A DNA stretch of 26,810 nt from Alphaproteobacteria bacterium (lineage in GTDB: Bacteria; Pseudomonadota; Alphaproteobacteria; Rhizobiales; Devosiaceae), in the NCBI GenBank assembly GCA_024279575.1, contig JAJRRJ010000092.1:1-26810 (forward strand), given 5' to 3'. The position numbers and the translations under genes were made by a program. Positions 1 to 7,425 of this stretch are shown in pieces. The number at the start of each line of letters is the position of its first letter. Position 1 is the first letter of the stretch. A model generated the notes under the pieces. The model was not told where the DNA came from, searched no databases, and was given only the letters and a program-made list of their open reading frames with translations.

Positions 1-1135
1 CATGCGCAAGCGCAGTTTTCACGCTTTAGCCATGGGAGAAACAACAGGGCGTGCATTGGTGCTCAGCGTTGCCGTGCGCGATTGGGGTTTTTCAGTGGAA
101 GAACTCAATATGGCATTTTCTTCCGACAATTTTGCCCCCGACCCAATTTCATTGGCTGAAGAAACGGCGCTCTCCACAAATGACTTTACAGCCGAAGCGC
201 CCAGACATCAGATTGTTAATCTGCCTGAGTGGCTGGTGCCCGCATTTGAAAAAACCTTTGGGAAAAACTGGCCGGATGAGGCCAGAGCATTGAGTGAAAG
301 GGCGCCATTGGACTTGCGTGTGAATACGCTCAAATCCACTCCGCAAAAGGTCAGTAAAATCCTTGAACGTTTTGCACCGCTCCCCTGTGATCTGGCACCC
401 GATGGCTTGCGTATAAAACCGGGCGTTGCAGGCTCCCGCACCCCCAATGTGCAGGCTGACGAGAGCTATCTTAAGGGTAGTGTTGAAATTCAGGATCAGG
501 GTAGCCAGATTGTTGCTTTGTTGAGCGATGCCAAGCCGGGACAACAGGTGCTGGATTATTGCGCCGGGGCGGGTGGCAAGACAATGGCGCTGGCCGCATG
601 TATGGAAAACAAGGGCCAGATTTTCGCCTATGATTCTGATCGCCACCGCCTCAAACCAATTTATGATCGCCTCAAACGTAACGCTGTTCGCAATGTTCAA
701 GTGCGTGCTCCGACCCCTGAAGCCCTGAATAATCTGGTGGCAAAAATGGACAGGGTTGTCATTGATGCTCCATGTACCGGCACTGGAACCTGGCGGCGTC
801 ACCCGGACTCAAAATGGCGTTTGACCCCCGAACAGTTGGAAAAACGTGTAGCCGAACAGGCGCTAATTCTTGAACAAGCCGCCCGATTTATGCAACCGGA
901 AGGTGAGATGATTTATATCACCTGCTCAGTTCTGCCACAAGAAAACAGTGAGCAAATTGAAAGCTTTATCGCTAAAACTGGAATCTATGTACCAATTGAT
1001 CTAAAAACGCGTTGGAGCGAAATTTTCCCTGAAACAAAGCATCAACCAACCTTCGATCAGGTCGGTTTAACCCTGTCTCCCAACACAACGGATACTGACG
1101 GATTTTATATTTCAATTCTCAGGCGCAAGGCTTAA
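1..1135 (+). CDS. RsmB/NOP-family RNA (cytosine-5) methyltransferase, 5' partial
   Basis: This is the C-terminal ~377 residues of a SAM-dependent RNA m5C methyltransferase, probably acting on 16S rRNA as RsmB does. The first visible residues (RKRSFHALAMGE) correspond to the interior of the NusB-like N-terminal region seen in alphaproteobacterial members, so the ATG at base 2 is probably an internal Met and the true start lies left of the window. Counting from that Met, the SAM-binding motif is VLDYCAGAGGKT (183-194), the catalytic DAPCTGTGT motif has Cys258, and the TCS motif has Cys308. The two cysteines are the hallmark of the m5C RNA methyltransferase family. The frame is otherwise intact and ends 9 bp before guaA on the same strand, suggesting co-transcription. 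Confidence 0.9.
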   Translation, partial: MRKRSFHALAMGETTGRALVLSVAVRDWGFSVEELNMAFSSDNFAPDPISLAEETALSTNDFTAEAPRHQIVNLPEWLVPAFEKTFGKNWPDEARALSERAPLDLRVNTLKSTPQKVSKILERFAPLPCDLAPDGLRIKPGVAGSRTPNVQADESYLKGSVEIQDQGSQIVALLSDAKPGQQVLDYCAGAGGKTMALAACMENKGQIFAYDSDRHRLKPIYDRLKRNAVRNVQVRAPTPEALNNLVAKMDRVVIDAPCTGTGTWRRHPDSKWRLTPEQLEKRVAEQALILEQAARFMQPEGEMIYITCSVLPQENSEQIESFIAKTGIYVPIDLKTRWSEIFPETKHQPTFDQVGLTLSPNTTDTDGFYISILRRKA

Positions 1136-1144
1136 ATTCATCCC

Positions 1145-2704
1145 ATGACTGTTCAGGCACACCAATCCATCCTCATTGTTGATTTCGGTTCACAGGTCAC
1201 ACAGTTGATTGCAAGACGCTTGCGCGAAGCCGGGGTCTATTGTGAAATTCATCCCTTTTCCAGTGCAGCTGAAAATCTTTCCCGCCTTAATCCACGCGGC
1301 ATAATTTTTTCAGGTGGCCCCGCCAGCGTAACCGATAAAAACGCACCCGAAATTGCCCCCAAATTACTGGCGGCAGGCGTTCCGATTCTAGGCATTTGTT
1401 ATGGACAGCAAGCCCTGTGCGTTGCCCTTGGGGGTGCTGTTGAAGCCGGGCATGATCGTGAGTTCGGCCGGGCAAATGTTACACCGCAAAAACCCTGCGC
1501 CATATATGAAAATGTGTGGGAACTGGGAACTGGGCATCAGGTCTGGATGAGCCATGGGGACCGTGTCACAAAACTTCCGACAGGCTTTGAAGTTGTTGCC
1601 ACATCCCCCGGTGCGCCCCTTGCTATAATTGAAAATGTCGAAAAGAAAATCTGGGCGACCCAGTTTCACCCTGAAGTTCATCACACCCCGGATGGTGCAA
1701 AGCTGTTTGAAAACTTCGTCAAGAATATTTGTGGTTGCACAGGCGACTGGACCATGGCCGCCTATCGCGAACAGGCAATCGCGGCCATTCGGCAGCAGGT
1801 GGGGGATCAAAAAGTTATTTGTGGTCTGTCCGGGGGAGTGGATTCTTCTGTTACCGCTGTTTTGCTGCACGAGGCAATCGGGGATCAACTGACCTGCATA
1901 CTCGTGGACCACGGTTTGATGCGCCATAACGAAGCCGCCGATGTGGTCGCCATGTTCCATGACCACTACAATCTTAACCTGATCCATGTGGATGCGGTGG
2001 ATACATTTGTTGATGCCCTGGAGGGGGAGGCTGACCCTGAAGCCAAGCGCAAAATTATTGGCCGGTTGTTCATTGAAACCTTTGAGGCAGAGGCTAAAAA
2101 GCTGGGAGGCGCAAAGTTTCTGGCACAGGGTACGCTCTACCCTGATGTGATCGAAAGCGTATCTTTCACCGGCGGCCCTTCAGTAACTATTAAGTCCCAT
2201 CACAATGTAGGGGGGTTACCCGAGCGCATGGATATGGAACTGGTTGAGCCGCTGCGTGAATTGTTTAAGGATGAGGTGAGGGCGCTTGGTCTTGAGTTGG
2301 GGCTTCCTGAACACTTTATTGGTCGTCATCCGTTCCCCGGTCCCGGCCTTGCCATCCGCCTGCCCGGCGGTGTGACCCGTGATAAACTCAATATACTGCG
2401 CGCCGCCGACGTGGTGTATCTCGATGAAATTCGCAAAAGCGGCCTGTATGATAAAATCTGGCAGGCATTTGCCGTTCTGCTGCCGGTGCAAACCGTTGGC
2501 GTCATGGGCGATGGGCGTACCTATGAGTTTGTCTGTGCCTTGAGGGCGGTTACCTCGGTTGATGGAATGACAGCTGATTTTTACCCTTACGAAATGGAAT
2601 TTCTGGGACGGGCAGCCACCCGTATCATTAATGAAGTGCCCGGCATTAACCGCGTGGTCTATGATATTACTTCAAAACCCCCCGGAACAATTGAGTGGGA
2701 ATAG
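1145..2704 (+). CDS. guaA: GMP synthase (glutamine-hydrolysing)
   Basis: It converts XMP, ATP and glutamine to GMP in the cytoplasm, the last step of de novo guanine nucleotide synthesis. The 519-residue length is normal for the family. The N-terminal class I amidotransferase domain has the nucleophile motif GICYGQQ (Cys85) with His175 and Glu177 in QFHPEV. The ATP pyrophosphatase P-loop is SGGVDSS (229-235), followed by the dimerisation domain and the invariant end PPGTIEWE. The gene is intact. Its last 18 coding bases plus two bases beyond belong to a 20-bp sequence repeated at 19214-19233, so the 3' end is a likely integration site that leaves the protein unchanged. The 3' end of guaA is an established hotspot for genomic islands. 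Confidence 0.97.
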   Translation: MTVQAHQSILIVDFGSQVTQLIARRLREAGVYCEIHPFSSAAENLSRLNPRGIIFSGGPASVTDKNAPEIAPKLLAAGVPILGICYGQQALCVALGGAVEAGHDREFGRANVTPQKPCAIYENVWELGTGHQVWMSHGDRVTKLPTGFEVVATSPGAPLAIIENVEKKIWATQFHPEVHHTPDGAKLFENFVKNICGCTGDWTMAAYREQAIAAIRQQVGDQKVICGLSGGVDSSVTAVLLHEAIGDQLTCILVDHGLMRHNEAADVVAMFHDHYNLNLIHVDAVDTFVDALEGEADPEAKRKIIGRLFIETFEAEAKKLGGAKFLAQGTLYPDVIESVSFTGGPSVTIKSHHNVGGLPERMDMELVEPLRELFKDEVRALGLELGLPEHFIGRHPFPGPGLAIRLPGGVTRDKLNILRAADVVYLDEIRKSGLYDKIWQAFAVLLPVQTVGVMGDGRTYEFVCALRAVTSVDGMTADFYPYEMEFLGRAATRIINEVPGINRVVYDITSKPPGTIEWE

Positions 2705-2706
2705 TG
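2687..2706 (+). repeat. Left direct repeat (candidate attL), overlapping guaA stop
   Basis: ACAATTGAGTGGGAATAGTG, covering the last codons and stop of guaA, is identical to 19214-19233. An imperfect inverted repeat, GTGGGAA (2695-2701) against TTTTCCAC just downstream, spans the stop codon, as expected for a tyrosine recombinase core site. Confidence 0.75.
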
Positions 2707-3007
2707 CTTTTCCACTTTAAGCAAATATCTGGAAAGACAATCCATCTGTAACTTGTTGATATATCTTAATATTCTAAGATAACATCGTCTTGTCTATGTT
2801 AGTCTAATTTCGGCTAGCAACTCAAGTTGACGGTATATTTGTCGGTACCATCCCCCTTGATTTGAGCGGGTTAGGGCAGTACCGTCAGCTCATTCAGGGT
2901 AGGTGACGGTATTTACTTCGACCTAACTCACTGAATTCATTGAATTAAGAGTACCAAAACAGCCCCTTTTTGGGTTGACGGTATTTCTATGCCAGAGGGA
3001 ATTTAAA
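2707..3007. promoter_or_regulatory. Integrase arm-site region between guaA and the integrase remnant
   Basis: This 300-bp AT-rich stretch has no credible gene. It holds four exact TGACGGTA boxes: 2828-2835, 2904-2911 and 2976-2983 on the plus strand, and 2880-2887 on the minus strand (TACCGTCA). A weaker copy, GTCGGTACC, is at 2841-2849. The last box ends 25 bp before the integrase ATG. Clustered, mixed-orientation boxes between the core site and int are what arm-type binding sites of a two-domain tyrosine integrase look like. They may also autoregulate int. The assignment is inferred from position and repetition. Confidence 0.6.
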
Positions 3008-3136
3008 ATGCTAACTGACACAGCACTTAAGCAATTGAAATCTAAAGATAAACCTTACAAAGTCGCAGACCGAGACGGGATGTATATACATATTGCCACA
3101 TCGGGTTTTACGACCTTCAGATACGACTACCGTTAC
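3008..3136 (+). pseudogene. Tyrosine integrase, N-terminal fragment (DUF4102-type arm domain)
   Basis: The ATG at 3008 is preceded by a GAGGGA ribosome-binding site at 7-bp spacing. An earlier in-frame TTG at 2975 is less likely because it lies inside an arm-like box. The product opens MLTDTALKQLKSKDKPYKVA and continues DRDGMYIHI, the usual start of DUF4102 arm-binding domains of P4-type integrases. After about residue 42 (FRYDYR) the similarity stops and the frame enters an IS3 transposase tail. The core-binding and catalytic domains (R-H-R-Y) are absent, so the protein cannot recombine DNA. Its position directly inside the guaA repeat fits an island integrase that once acted at this site. 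Confidence 0.8.
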
Positions 3137-3282
3137 CACGCCAGGCAGGATGTGTTCGACTACATTGAAATGTTCTACAATCTAAAACATAAACATGCTA
3201 ATAACGGACTTCTGTCACCCGTTGAATTTGAAAGACAGCAAAAATGAAACCGTAGGGTATCTAAAAAACTCGGGGCTACTCA
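3134..3282 (+). mobile_element. IS3-family insertion sequence, 3' remnant
   Basis: In the same frame as the integrase stub, the residues from HARQDVFDYIEMFYN through KHANNGLLSPVEFERQQK to the stop at 3247 are the C-terminal end of an IS3-group OrfB transposase (integrase core fold, after the last catalytic Glu). The following 35 bp end in CTCGGGGCTACTCA at 3282. Read inward this is TGAGTAGCCCCGAG, which resembles IS3-group terminal inverted repeats. The left end and most of orfA/orfB are missing. The abrupt join to the integrase suggests an IS insertion followed by deletion. Confidence 0.75.
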
Positions 3283-3444
3283 CATAAGTTAAAATCAAAT
3301 GCGATTGGTGTTAGCTAATCACAAAACGGTCGATCAACATTCAAACATACTATTATTTTGAGGAAGTGAAGCCTTAATTCCCGCAGATCCAAATCAACAA
3401 AGGGAAAAACCAGTGGCAGCCCTTTGGTTGCAACTGTTTATAAA

Positions 3445-3600
3445 ACAGGCCAGACTTTTTTCAGGGGGCGAGGACAACGCCCCTGCTACCAGTTCATAGC
3501 AGTCATCAATGCGCGCTGCTATCCGGTGGACCTCACCGATAAAGGCGTCTTTTCCGCCTCCGACCATACCCAGACGAATACGTTTTTTGCTGTCAGCCAT
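3445..3600 (-). pseudogene. Gfo/Idh/MocA-family oxidoreductase, N-terminal fragment
   Basis: The product starts MADSKKRIRLGMVGGGKDAF (ATG at 3600; an in-frame ATG at 3621 would add seven residues). The GMVGGG nucleotide-binding loop and IGEVHRIAARI then ELVAGALSS are characteristic of NAD(P)-dependent sugar dehydrogenases of this family. Similarity ends near residue 50 and the frame stops at 3394, so ~85% of the usual ~380-residue protein is missing, including the catalytic EKP Lys region. It is the last gene of the module A minus-strand operon. Its loss faces the IS3 remnant at 3134-3282 across ~160 bp of unassigned AT-rich DNA, suggesting the rearrangement that broke the integrase also removed this gene. 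Module A therefore probably lacks one redox step unless it is supplied elsewhere. Confidence 0.75.
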
Positions 3601-3640
3601 GCTCAACCTTTCGCTTTTCAAGCCGGAAGTGCTTTATCCA

Positions 3641-4495
3641 TCATAGAAAGTTAAAACCCGCTTCGCTGGCAATTTTGCGTAAAAACGGCAATCCAACGTC
3701 AATTACATCATTCCGGTTTTCAGCGACCGGTCGCCAAACCGCCAGACCATTGGCAATTTGTCGGTCAACATAATTCATACTTTCCAGTGTCAGCGGCCCG
3801 TCAAATCCGATGTCAGCAAGGCCAAGCATTGCCGCTCTCCAGTCCACCATACCACGCCCGGGTACACCACGGTTGCTTTCGGACAGATGCACATAACCAA
3901 GATAGGGAGCGGCAGTGGTGAACCCGGCTGCAAAGCTCTCTTCTTCGATATTCATATGGTAGGTATCAAGGTGGATGAACAGGTTTTGCGCGCCCGTGGC
4001 CTCGATATACTCAACAGCCTGGGCGGCGGTGTTCATCAGGTGGGTTTCGTACCGGTTGCACGGCTCTATGCCGAGTTTCAGGCCGTGTTTTGCCGCGCGG
4101 CGCGCCGCTTGTTCCAAAAATCTGCATGTGCCCTCTTTTTCGCGCCGGGTCAGCGGTTGCCCCGAGGTCTGCCCGATAGAGCCATAGGTCACGCCGGACA
4201 AAACTGCGCTTCCCACGGCTTTGGTGACCTCGAACGATTGCTCAAGAAAGGCCAACCCGCTTTCGGGGTCACTGATAACATCCAGTGTTGCCGGCAACCC
4301 CAGTGACGTCACCAGTTCAAAACCAAAATCCTCAGCAAAGGCGCGGGTCGCGCGCACATCGATTTCGGCCGGGCGCAGCAGCGGAATTTCCAGCAGACCG
4401 ACGCCTAATGATTTCAGGCGCCGGGCCTGTGCGCGCATCACGCCAAGGTCCCATATGGGCGAGATGGCGAAGGTGTGCAGTCCTAAAACAGCCAT
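3641..4495 (-). CDS. Sugar (phosphate) isomerase/epimerase, D-tagatose/D-allulose 3-epimerase-like
   Basis: A 284-residue TIM-barrel protein of the AP-endonuclease-2/xylose isomerase-like superfamily. The metal-site pattern of ketose 3-epimerases is readable: Glu in GIEPCNRYE, Asp and His in HLDTYHMN, His and Arg in YVHLSESNRG, and Glu in TLESMN. This suggests C3 epimerisation of a ketose or a related hydroxy-ketone; a role as inosose isomerase (IolE/IolI-like) cannot be excluded. The gene begins 3 bp after the ATPase stop and precedes the broken Gfo/Idh/MocA dehydrogenase, a pairing common in sugar and inositol catabolic operons. No signal peptide; cytoplasmic. Confidence 0.8.
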   Translation of the reverse strand: MAVLGLHTFAISPIWDLGVMRAQARRLKSLGVGLLEIPLLRPAEIDVRATRAFAEDFGFELVTSLGLPATLDVISDPESGLAFLEQSFEVTKAVGSAVLSGVTYGSIGQTSGQPLTRREKEGTCRFLEQAARRAAKHGLKLGIEPCNRYETHLMNTAAQAVEYIEATGAQNLFIHLDTYHMNIEEESFAAGFTTAAPYLGYVHLSESNRGVPGRGMVDWRAAMLGLADIGFDGPLTLESMNYVDRQIANGLAVWRPVAENRNDVIDVGLPFLRKIASEAGFNFL

Positions 4496-4498
4496 GAC

Positions 4499-5275
4499 TT
4501 ACCCCGCCGATTCATGAGCGGCGGCGGCTTCCATGTCGTCTCCGCCGACAATGGCGCTGACAACTTTAGTCATGGTTGTTTGCGAGGTGGTAAGGTTGGC
4601 CTCGGTGCGTCCATGGCGCAACACCACGATCCGATCGGTAACGCTGAGCACATCGTTCAGCCGGTGCGATATCAGGATCACCGCAATGCCCTGTTTTTTC
4701 AATTGTCGGATCAGGTCCAGCACGCTTTGCACCTCGCGCACCGCCAGCGCTGCGGTGGGCTCGTCCATGATCACTACCCTGGGGTCAAAGGTCAGGGCGC
4801 GGGCAATGGCAATGGTCTGTTGCTGACCACCGGAAAATGTTCCGACAGGGCGATTAATCGCTGGCAGGTTGGCGCCCAGCCGGTCAATCATTTCCTGCGC
4901 TTTGCGGTCCATGGTGCGCTTATCAACCATACCGGGGATAATCCCCAGAAAGGATTTAACTGGTTCACGGCCCAGAAAAATATTGCTGGCAACATCCTGC
5001 TGTTTGGCAAGCGCCAGATCCTGATAGATCATCTCGATGCCCATCGCGCGCCGCTCGCCCGGATCCAGATGCAGGATAGATTGGCCGTCAAGCGTGATGT
5101 CACCCGCATCGGCCTTGTATATGCCGGTGATAATTTTCATCAAAGTTGACTTGCCTGCGCCGTTATCGCCGACCAAACCTACAACCTCGCCAGCATCAAC
5201 ACTCATGTTCGCATGGTGCAAAACATTGACCGGACCAAAGCTTTTAGAGATATTTGAAAGAACAAGCAGGCTCAT
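4499..5275 (-). CDS. Ribose-type sugar ABC transporter ATP-binding protein, single domain
   Basis: A 258-residue ABC ATPase energising import through the adjacent permease. Walker A is GDNGAGKST (36-44), the signature is FSGGQQQ (148-153), Walker B is VVIMDE (167-172) and the switch histidine is His204 in LISHRL. Unlike the classical double-domain RbsA, it has one nucleotide-binding domain, as in FrcA-type fructose importers, and would work as a homodimer. The ATG overlaps the permease stop as ATGA, implying translational coupling. All catalytic motifs are intact. Confidence 0.92.
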   Translation of the reverse strand: MSLLVLSNISKSFGPVNVLHHANMSVDAGEVVGLVGDNGAGKSTLMKIITGIYKADAGDITLDGQSILHLDPGERRAMGIEMIYQDLALAKQQDVASNIFLGREPVKSFLGIIPGMVDKRTMDRKAQEMIDRLGANLPAINRPVGTFSGGQQQTIAIARALTFDPRVVIMDEPTAALAVREVQSVLDLIRQLKKQGIAVILISHRLNDVLSVTDRIVVLRHGRTEANLTTSQTTMTKVVSAIVGGDDMEAAAAHESAG

Positions 5276-6273
5276 GTGTCAGCTGCCTTTCTTATTTGGT
5301 ACTGGTCGATAAAGACCGCGAAAATCAGCACTGCTCCGATGGCCATAATCTGGTAATAGGACTGAACCGCCAGCAGGTTCAAACCGTTTTGCAATACCCC
5401 CATGATCAGAGCACCAATAACAGCCCCCAGAATCGAGCCGCGCCCGCCAAACAGGTTGGTGCCGCCAATGATGGCCGCCGTGATCGCCGTCAACTCATAG
5501 CTGATGCCTGCCGTCGGGTCACCCGAGTTGATCCGCGCCATGAACAGCATACCGGCCAGTCCGGCCAACCCGCCCGACAATGTGTAAAGAATAACCCGAT
5601 GCGTCGCAACATCGATGCCTGCGGTGCGGGCTGCGTTTTCGTTGTCCCCGATAGCCAGCGTGTAGCGCCCAAAGCGGGTGAATGCCAATATGTAGTGGGT
5701 GATCAGCACAACAGTAAAAAAGATAATGACCGGCATGGGGATGCCAAACGGGCGCCCCTGCCCAAGATACAACAACGCGCTGGGCAGGCCGTAAATCACC
5801 CGGCCATCAGAAATAACCAGCGCCAGCCCTCGTGCCAGCCCCATCATGCCCAGCGTCACGATAAATGCAGGCACAAACGCACGGGTGACCAGCTTGCCGT
5901 TTATATAGCCGGCCGCCGCTCCGGCACCGATACCGGCCGCTACACCGAGTGCGCTTGGCAACCCCAGATTTACCGCCACAAATGCACCGGCAACGCCGGA
6001 CAGGCCCATAACCGAGCCAAGCGAAAGGTCCAGCCCGCCGGACCCGAGCACAAAGGTGGCGGCAATGGCCAGCACACCGATGGTTGAAGTGGCAAGCAGG
6101 ATATTGAGGAAGTTGCTCACCGACAGAAAATACGGCGACAAAAAAGACATGATTACGCCAAGGCCGATAAGGACAAGCAGAGATTCAAGTCGAACATGCA
6201 ATCGCTCCTCGGATTTTATCTGAGCGCGACGCCACAAGCCCGGTTTTGTTACGGCATTCGGTTGTGGTGACAT
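5272..6273 (-). CDS. Ribose-type sugar ABC transporter permease
   Basis: A 333-residue, very hydrophobic inner-membrane protein of the RbsC/FrcC (COG1172-type) family. The signature stretch GGLDLSLGSVMGLSG is near residue 82, and AGIDVATHRVILYTLSGGLAGLAG and GGTNLFGGRGS occur later, as is usual for this family. It forms the translocation path for a monosaccharide or small polyol, together with the binding protein (6363-7358) and the ATPase. A GGGGGA ribosome-binding site precedes the ATG. It is separated from the binding-protein gene by a stem-loop at 6321-6345. Confidence 0.92.
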   Translation of the reverse strand: MSPQPNAVTKPGLWRRAQIKSEERLHVRLESLLVLIGLGVIMSFLSPYFLSVSNFLNILLATSTIGVLAIAATFVLGSGGLDLSLGSVMGLSGVAGAFVAVNLGLPSALGVAAGIGAGAAAGYINGKLVTRAFVPAFIVTLGMMGLARGLALVISDGRVIYGLPSALLYLGQGRPFGIPMPVIIFFTVVLITHYILAFTRFGRYTLAIGDNENAARTAGIDVATHRVILYTLSGGLAGLAGMLFMARINSGDPTAGISYELTAITAAIIGGTNLFGGRGSILGAVIGALIMGVLQNGLNLLAVQSYYQIMAIGAVLIFAVFIDQYQIRKAADT

Positions 6274-6315
6274 TCAATTCCCCCAATTTATTCTTCTTAT
6301 TTTTCACTCATATAG

Positions 6316-6345
6316 AAAAACAGCGGGCGAACGGGCCGCCCACTG
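6316..6345 (-). terminator. Stem-loop with T-run between binding-protein and permease genes
   Basis: On the minus strand CAGTGGGCG pairs with CGCCCGCTG (one G-U pair, 7-nt loop), followed by TTTTT. This has intrinsic-terminator form but sits inside an operon, so it probably causes partial termination or protects the 3' end of the binding-protein mRNA. Confidence 0.65.
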
Positions 6346-6362
6346 CAATTGATTTGCAGGAA

Positions 6363-7358
6363 TTATTTAACAAATTCCAGCATCGGTTCGGTACCAGCAG
6401 CCAGAATTTCCTGTGTCAGAACCATTGTGGGAACATCGACATTGCTCGGCACGTCTTCGCCGGCAAGGGCGCGTTGAACATTTTCAACTGCCTGTTTGCC
6501 AACCAGATACGGAAGCTGCGCAACCGATGCACTCAAACGACCGGACTTGATTGATTTCACCGCGTCCGAATTGCCATCAACACCGATAATTACGACATCC
6601 CCTCCCTTGCCTGCGGCAAAGACCGATTCAACTGCACCCAGTGCCATGCCGTCATTGGCGGCAAAAATACCCAGCAAATTCGGGTTGCGGATCATAATAT
6701 CGTTGGTGATCGTAGCCGCTTTGCCGCGATCCCAGTCGCCGGGTAACGAGGCAACAATTTCCAGCCCCGGTGCCAGTTCAGCCAAACGATCAGCAAAACC
6801 GGATGCACGTTTCTGGCCTGTTATGTTGCCCGACAGTCCCTCAATAACCAAGATTGCACCAACGGCATCAGCCCCAAGTTGCGACACCATATAATCGGCA
6901 CCCTGAGCACCGGCTGCTACGTTGTCCGATCCGATGCGGAAGGTGATTTCAATGCCTTCTGCTGCCAGAATATCCGGATCAAGATTGCCGTCCAGATCAA
7001 CCACTTTGATCCCGGATTCCTGAGCCGCCTTCAGGCAAGGCAACAGGTTTGTCGAATTGATTGCGGCGGTAATCATCGCCACAGGTTTGCGCTCGAGCAT
7101 AGTGTTGCAGACATTCAATTGGGACTCGGCGGCCTGATCGCTTTCAACCGCCTGAATGAAATAAGCCACACCAGCCTCCGCCGCACCTTCCTCAACGCCC
7201 AGCCCCATTGCACCCCAAAACGGGTTGGCCAGAGTTTTCATCAAAATGGCATATTCTCCATCTTGGGCAAAAGCTGCTGATCCACCCCCCAATGTAAGCG
7301 CAACTGCAACCGCAGCTGTAGCGGTAAATCGATTTATCTTTTTGGCAATTCTTAACAT
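6363..7358 (-). CDS. Ribose-type periplasmic sugar-binding protein
   Basis: A 331-residue type I periplasmic binding protein that delivers substrate to the module A permease. The N-terminus has basic residues, a hydrophobic segment and an Ala-rich AFA-type cleavage site near residue 31 (GGGSAAFAQDG), a standard Sec signal peptide. The mature part has the family pattern NPFWGAMGLGVEEGA, ITAAINSTNLLPCLKAA, FAANDGMALGAVESV and IIGVDGNSDAV. The start is fixed by an AGGAGG site 6 bp before ATG 7358. It is the first transporter gene after lacI (66-bp gap). A LacI-operator-like palindrome lies inside its first codons at 7325-7336. The substrate is not evident; allose, ribose, fructose and small polyols are all possible. 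Confidence 0.92.
   Translation of the reverse strand: MLRIAKKINRFTATAAVAVALTLGGGSAAFAQDGEYAILMKTLANPFWGAMGLGVEEGAAEAGVAYFIQAVESDQAAESQLNVCNTMLERKPVAMITAAINSTNLLPCLKAAQESGIKVVDLDGNLDPDILAAEGIEITFRIGSDNVAAGAQGADYMVSQLGADAVGAILVIEGLSGNITGQKRASGFADRLAELAPGLEIVASLPGDWDRGKAATITNDIMIRNPNLLGIFAANDGMALGAVESVFAAGKGGDVVIIGVDGNSDAVKSIKSGRLSASVAQLPYLVGKQAVENVQRALAGEDVPSNVDVPTMVLTQEILAAGTEPMLEFVK
7325..7336. promoter_or_regulatory. Operator-like palindrome inside the binding-protein gene
   Basis: TAAATCGATTTA is a perfect 12-bp palindrome, one base off the TAAACCGATTTA boxes at 8553 and 8574. It lies about 22 bp inside the coding region and could be an auxiliary LacI-type site. It may also be chance, since it encodes Lys-Ile-Asn-Arg-Phe. 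Confidence 0.35.
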
Positions 7359-7405
7359 TTTATCCTCCTGGTAATAAGTGTACCCGTCAATTGCGGGCGG
7401 TTATC

Positions 7406-7425
7406 GCGAGGTATCAAGTCCTCGC
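7406..7425. promoter_or_regulatory. Hairpin in lacI-binding protein gap
   Basis: GCGAGG and CCTCGC form a perfect 6-bp stem with an 8-nt loop just after the regulator stop codon. A smaller CCCG/CGGG hairpin is at 7383-7397. Neither has a T-run. They may tune read-through from lacI into the transporter genes. Confidence 0.35.

Noticed and set aside
149..802. 217-residue minus-strand frame opposite the RNA methyltransferase
   Set aside because: The plus-strand protein has all catalytic motifs; the antisense product has none.
3283..3444. A hidden gene between the IS3 end and the oxidoreductase fragment
   Set aside because: The stretch is AT-rich with no start, ribosome site and frame combination worth reporting.
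5254..6087. 277-residue plus-strand open frame antisense to the module A permease
   Set aside because: It is low-complexity and rich in Gln, Arg and His, with no domain; it is the mirror of a clear permease frame.
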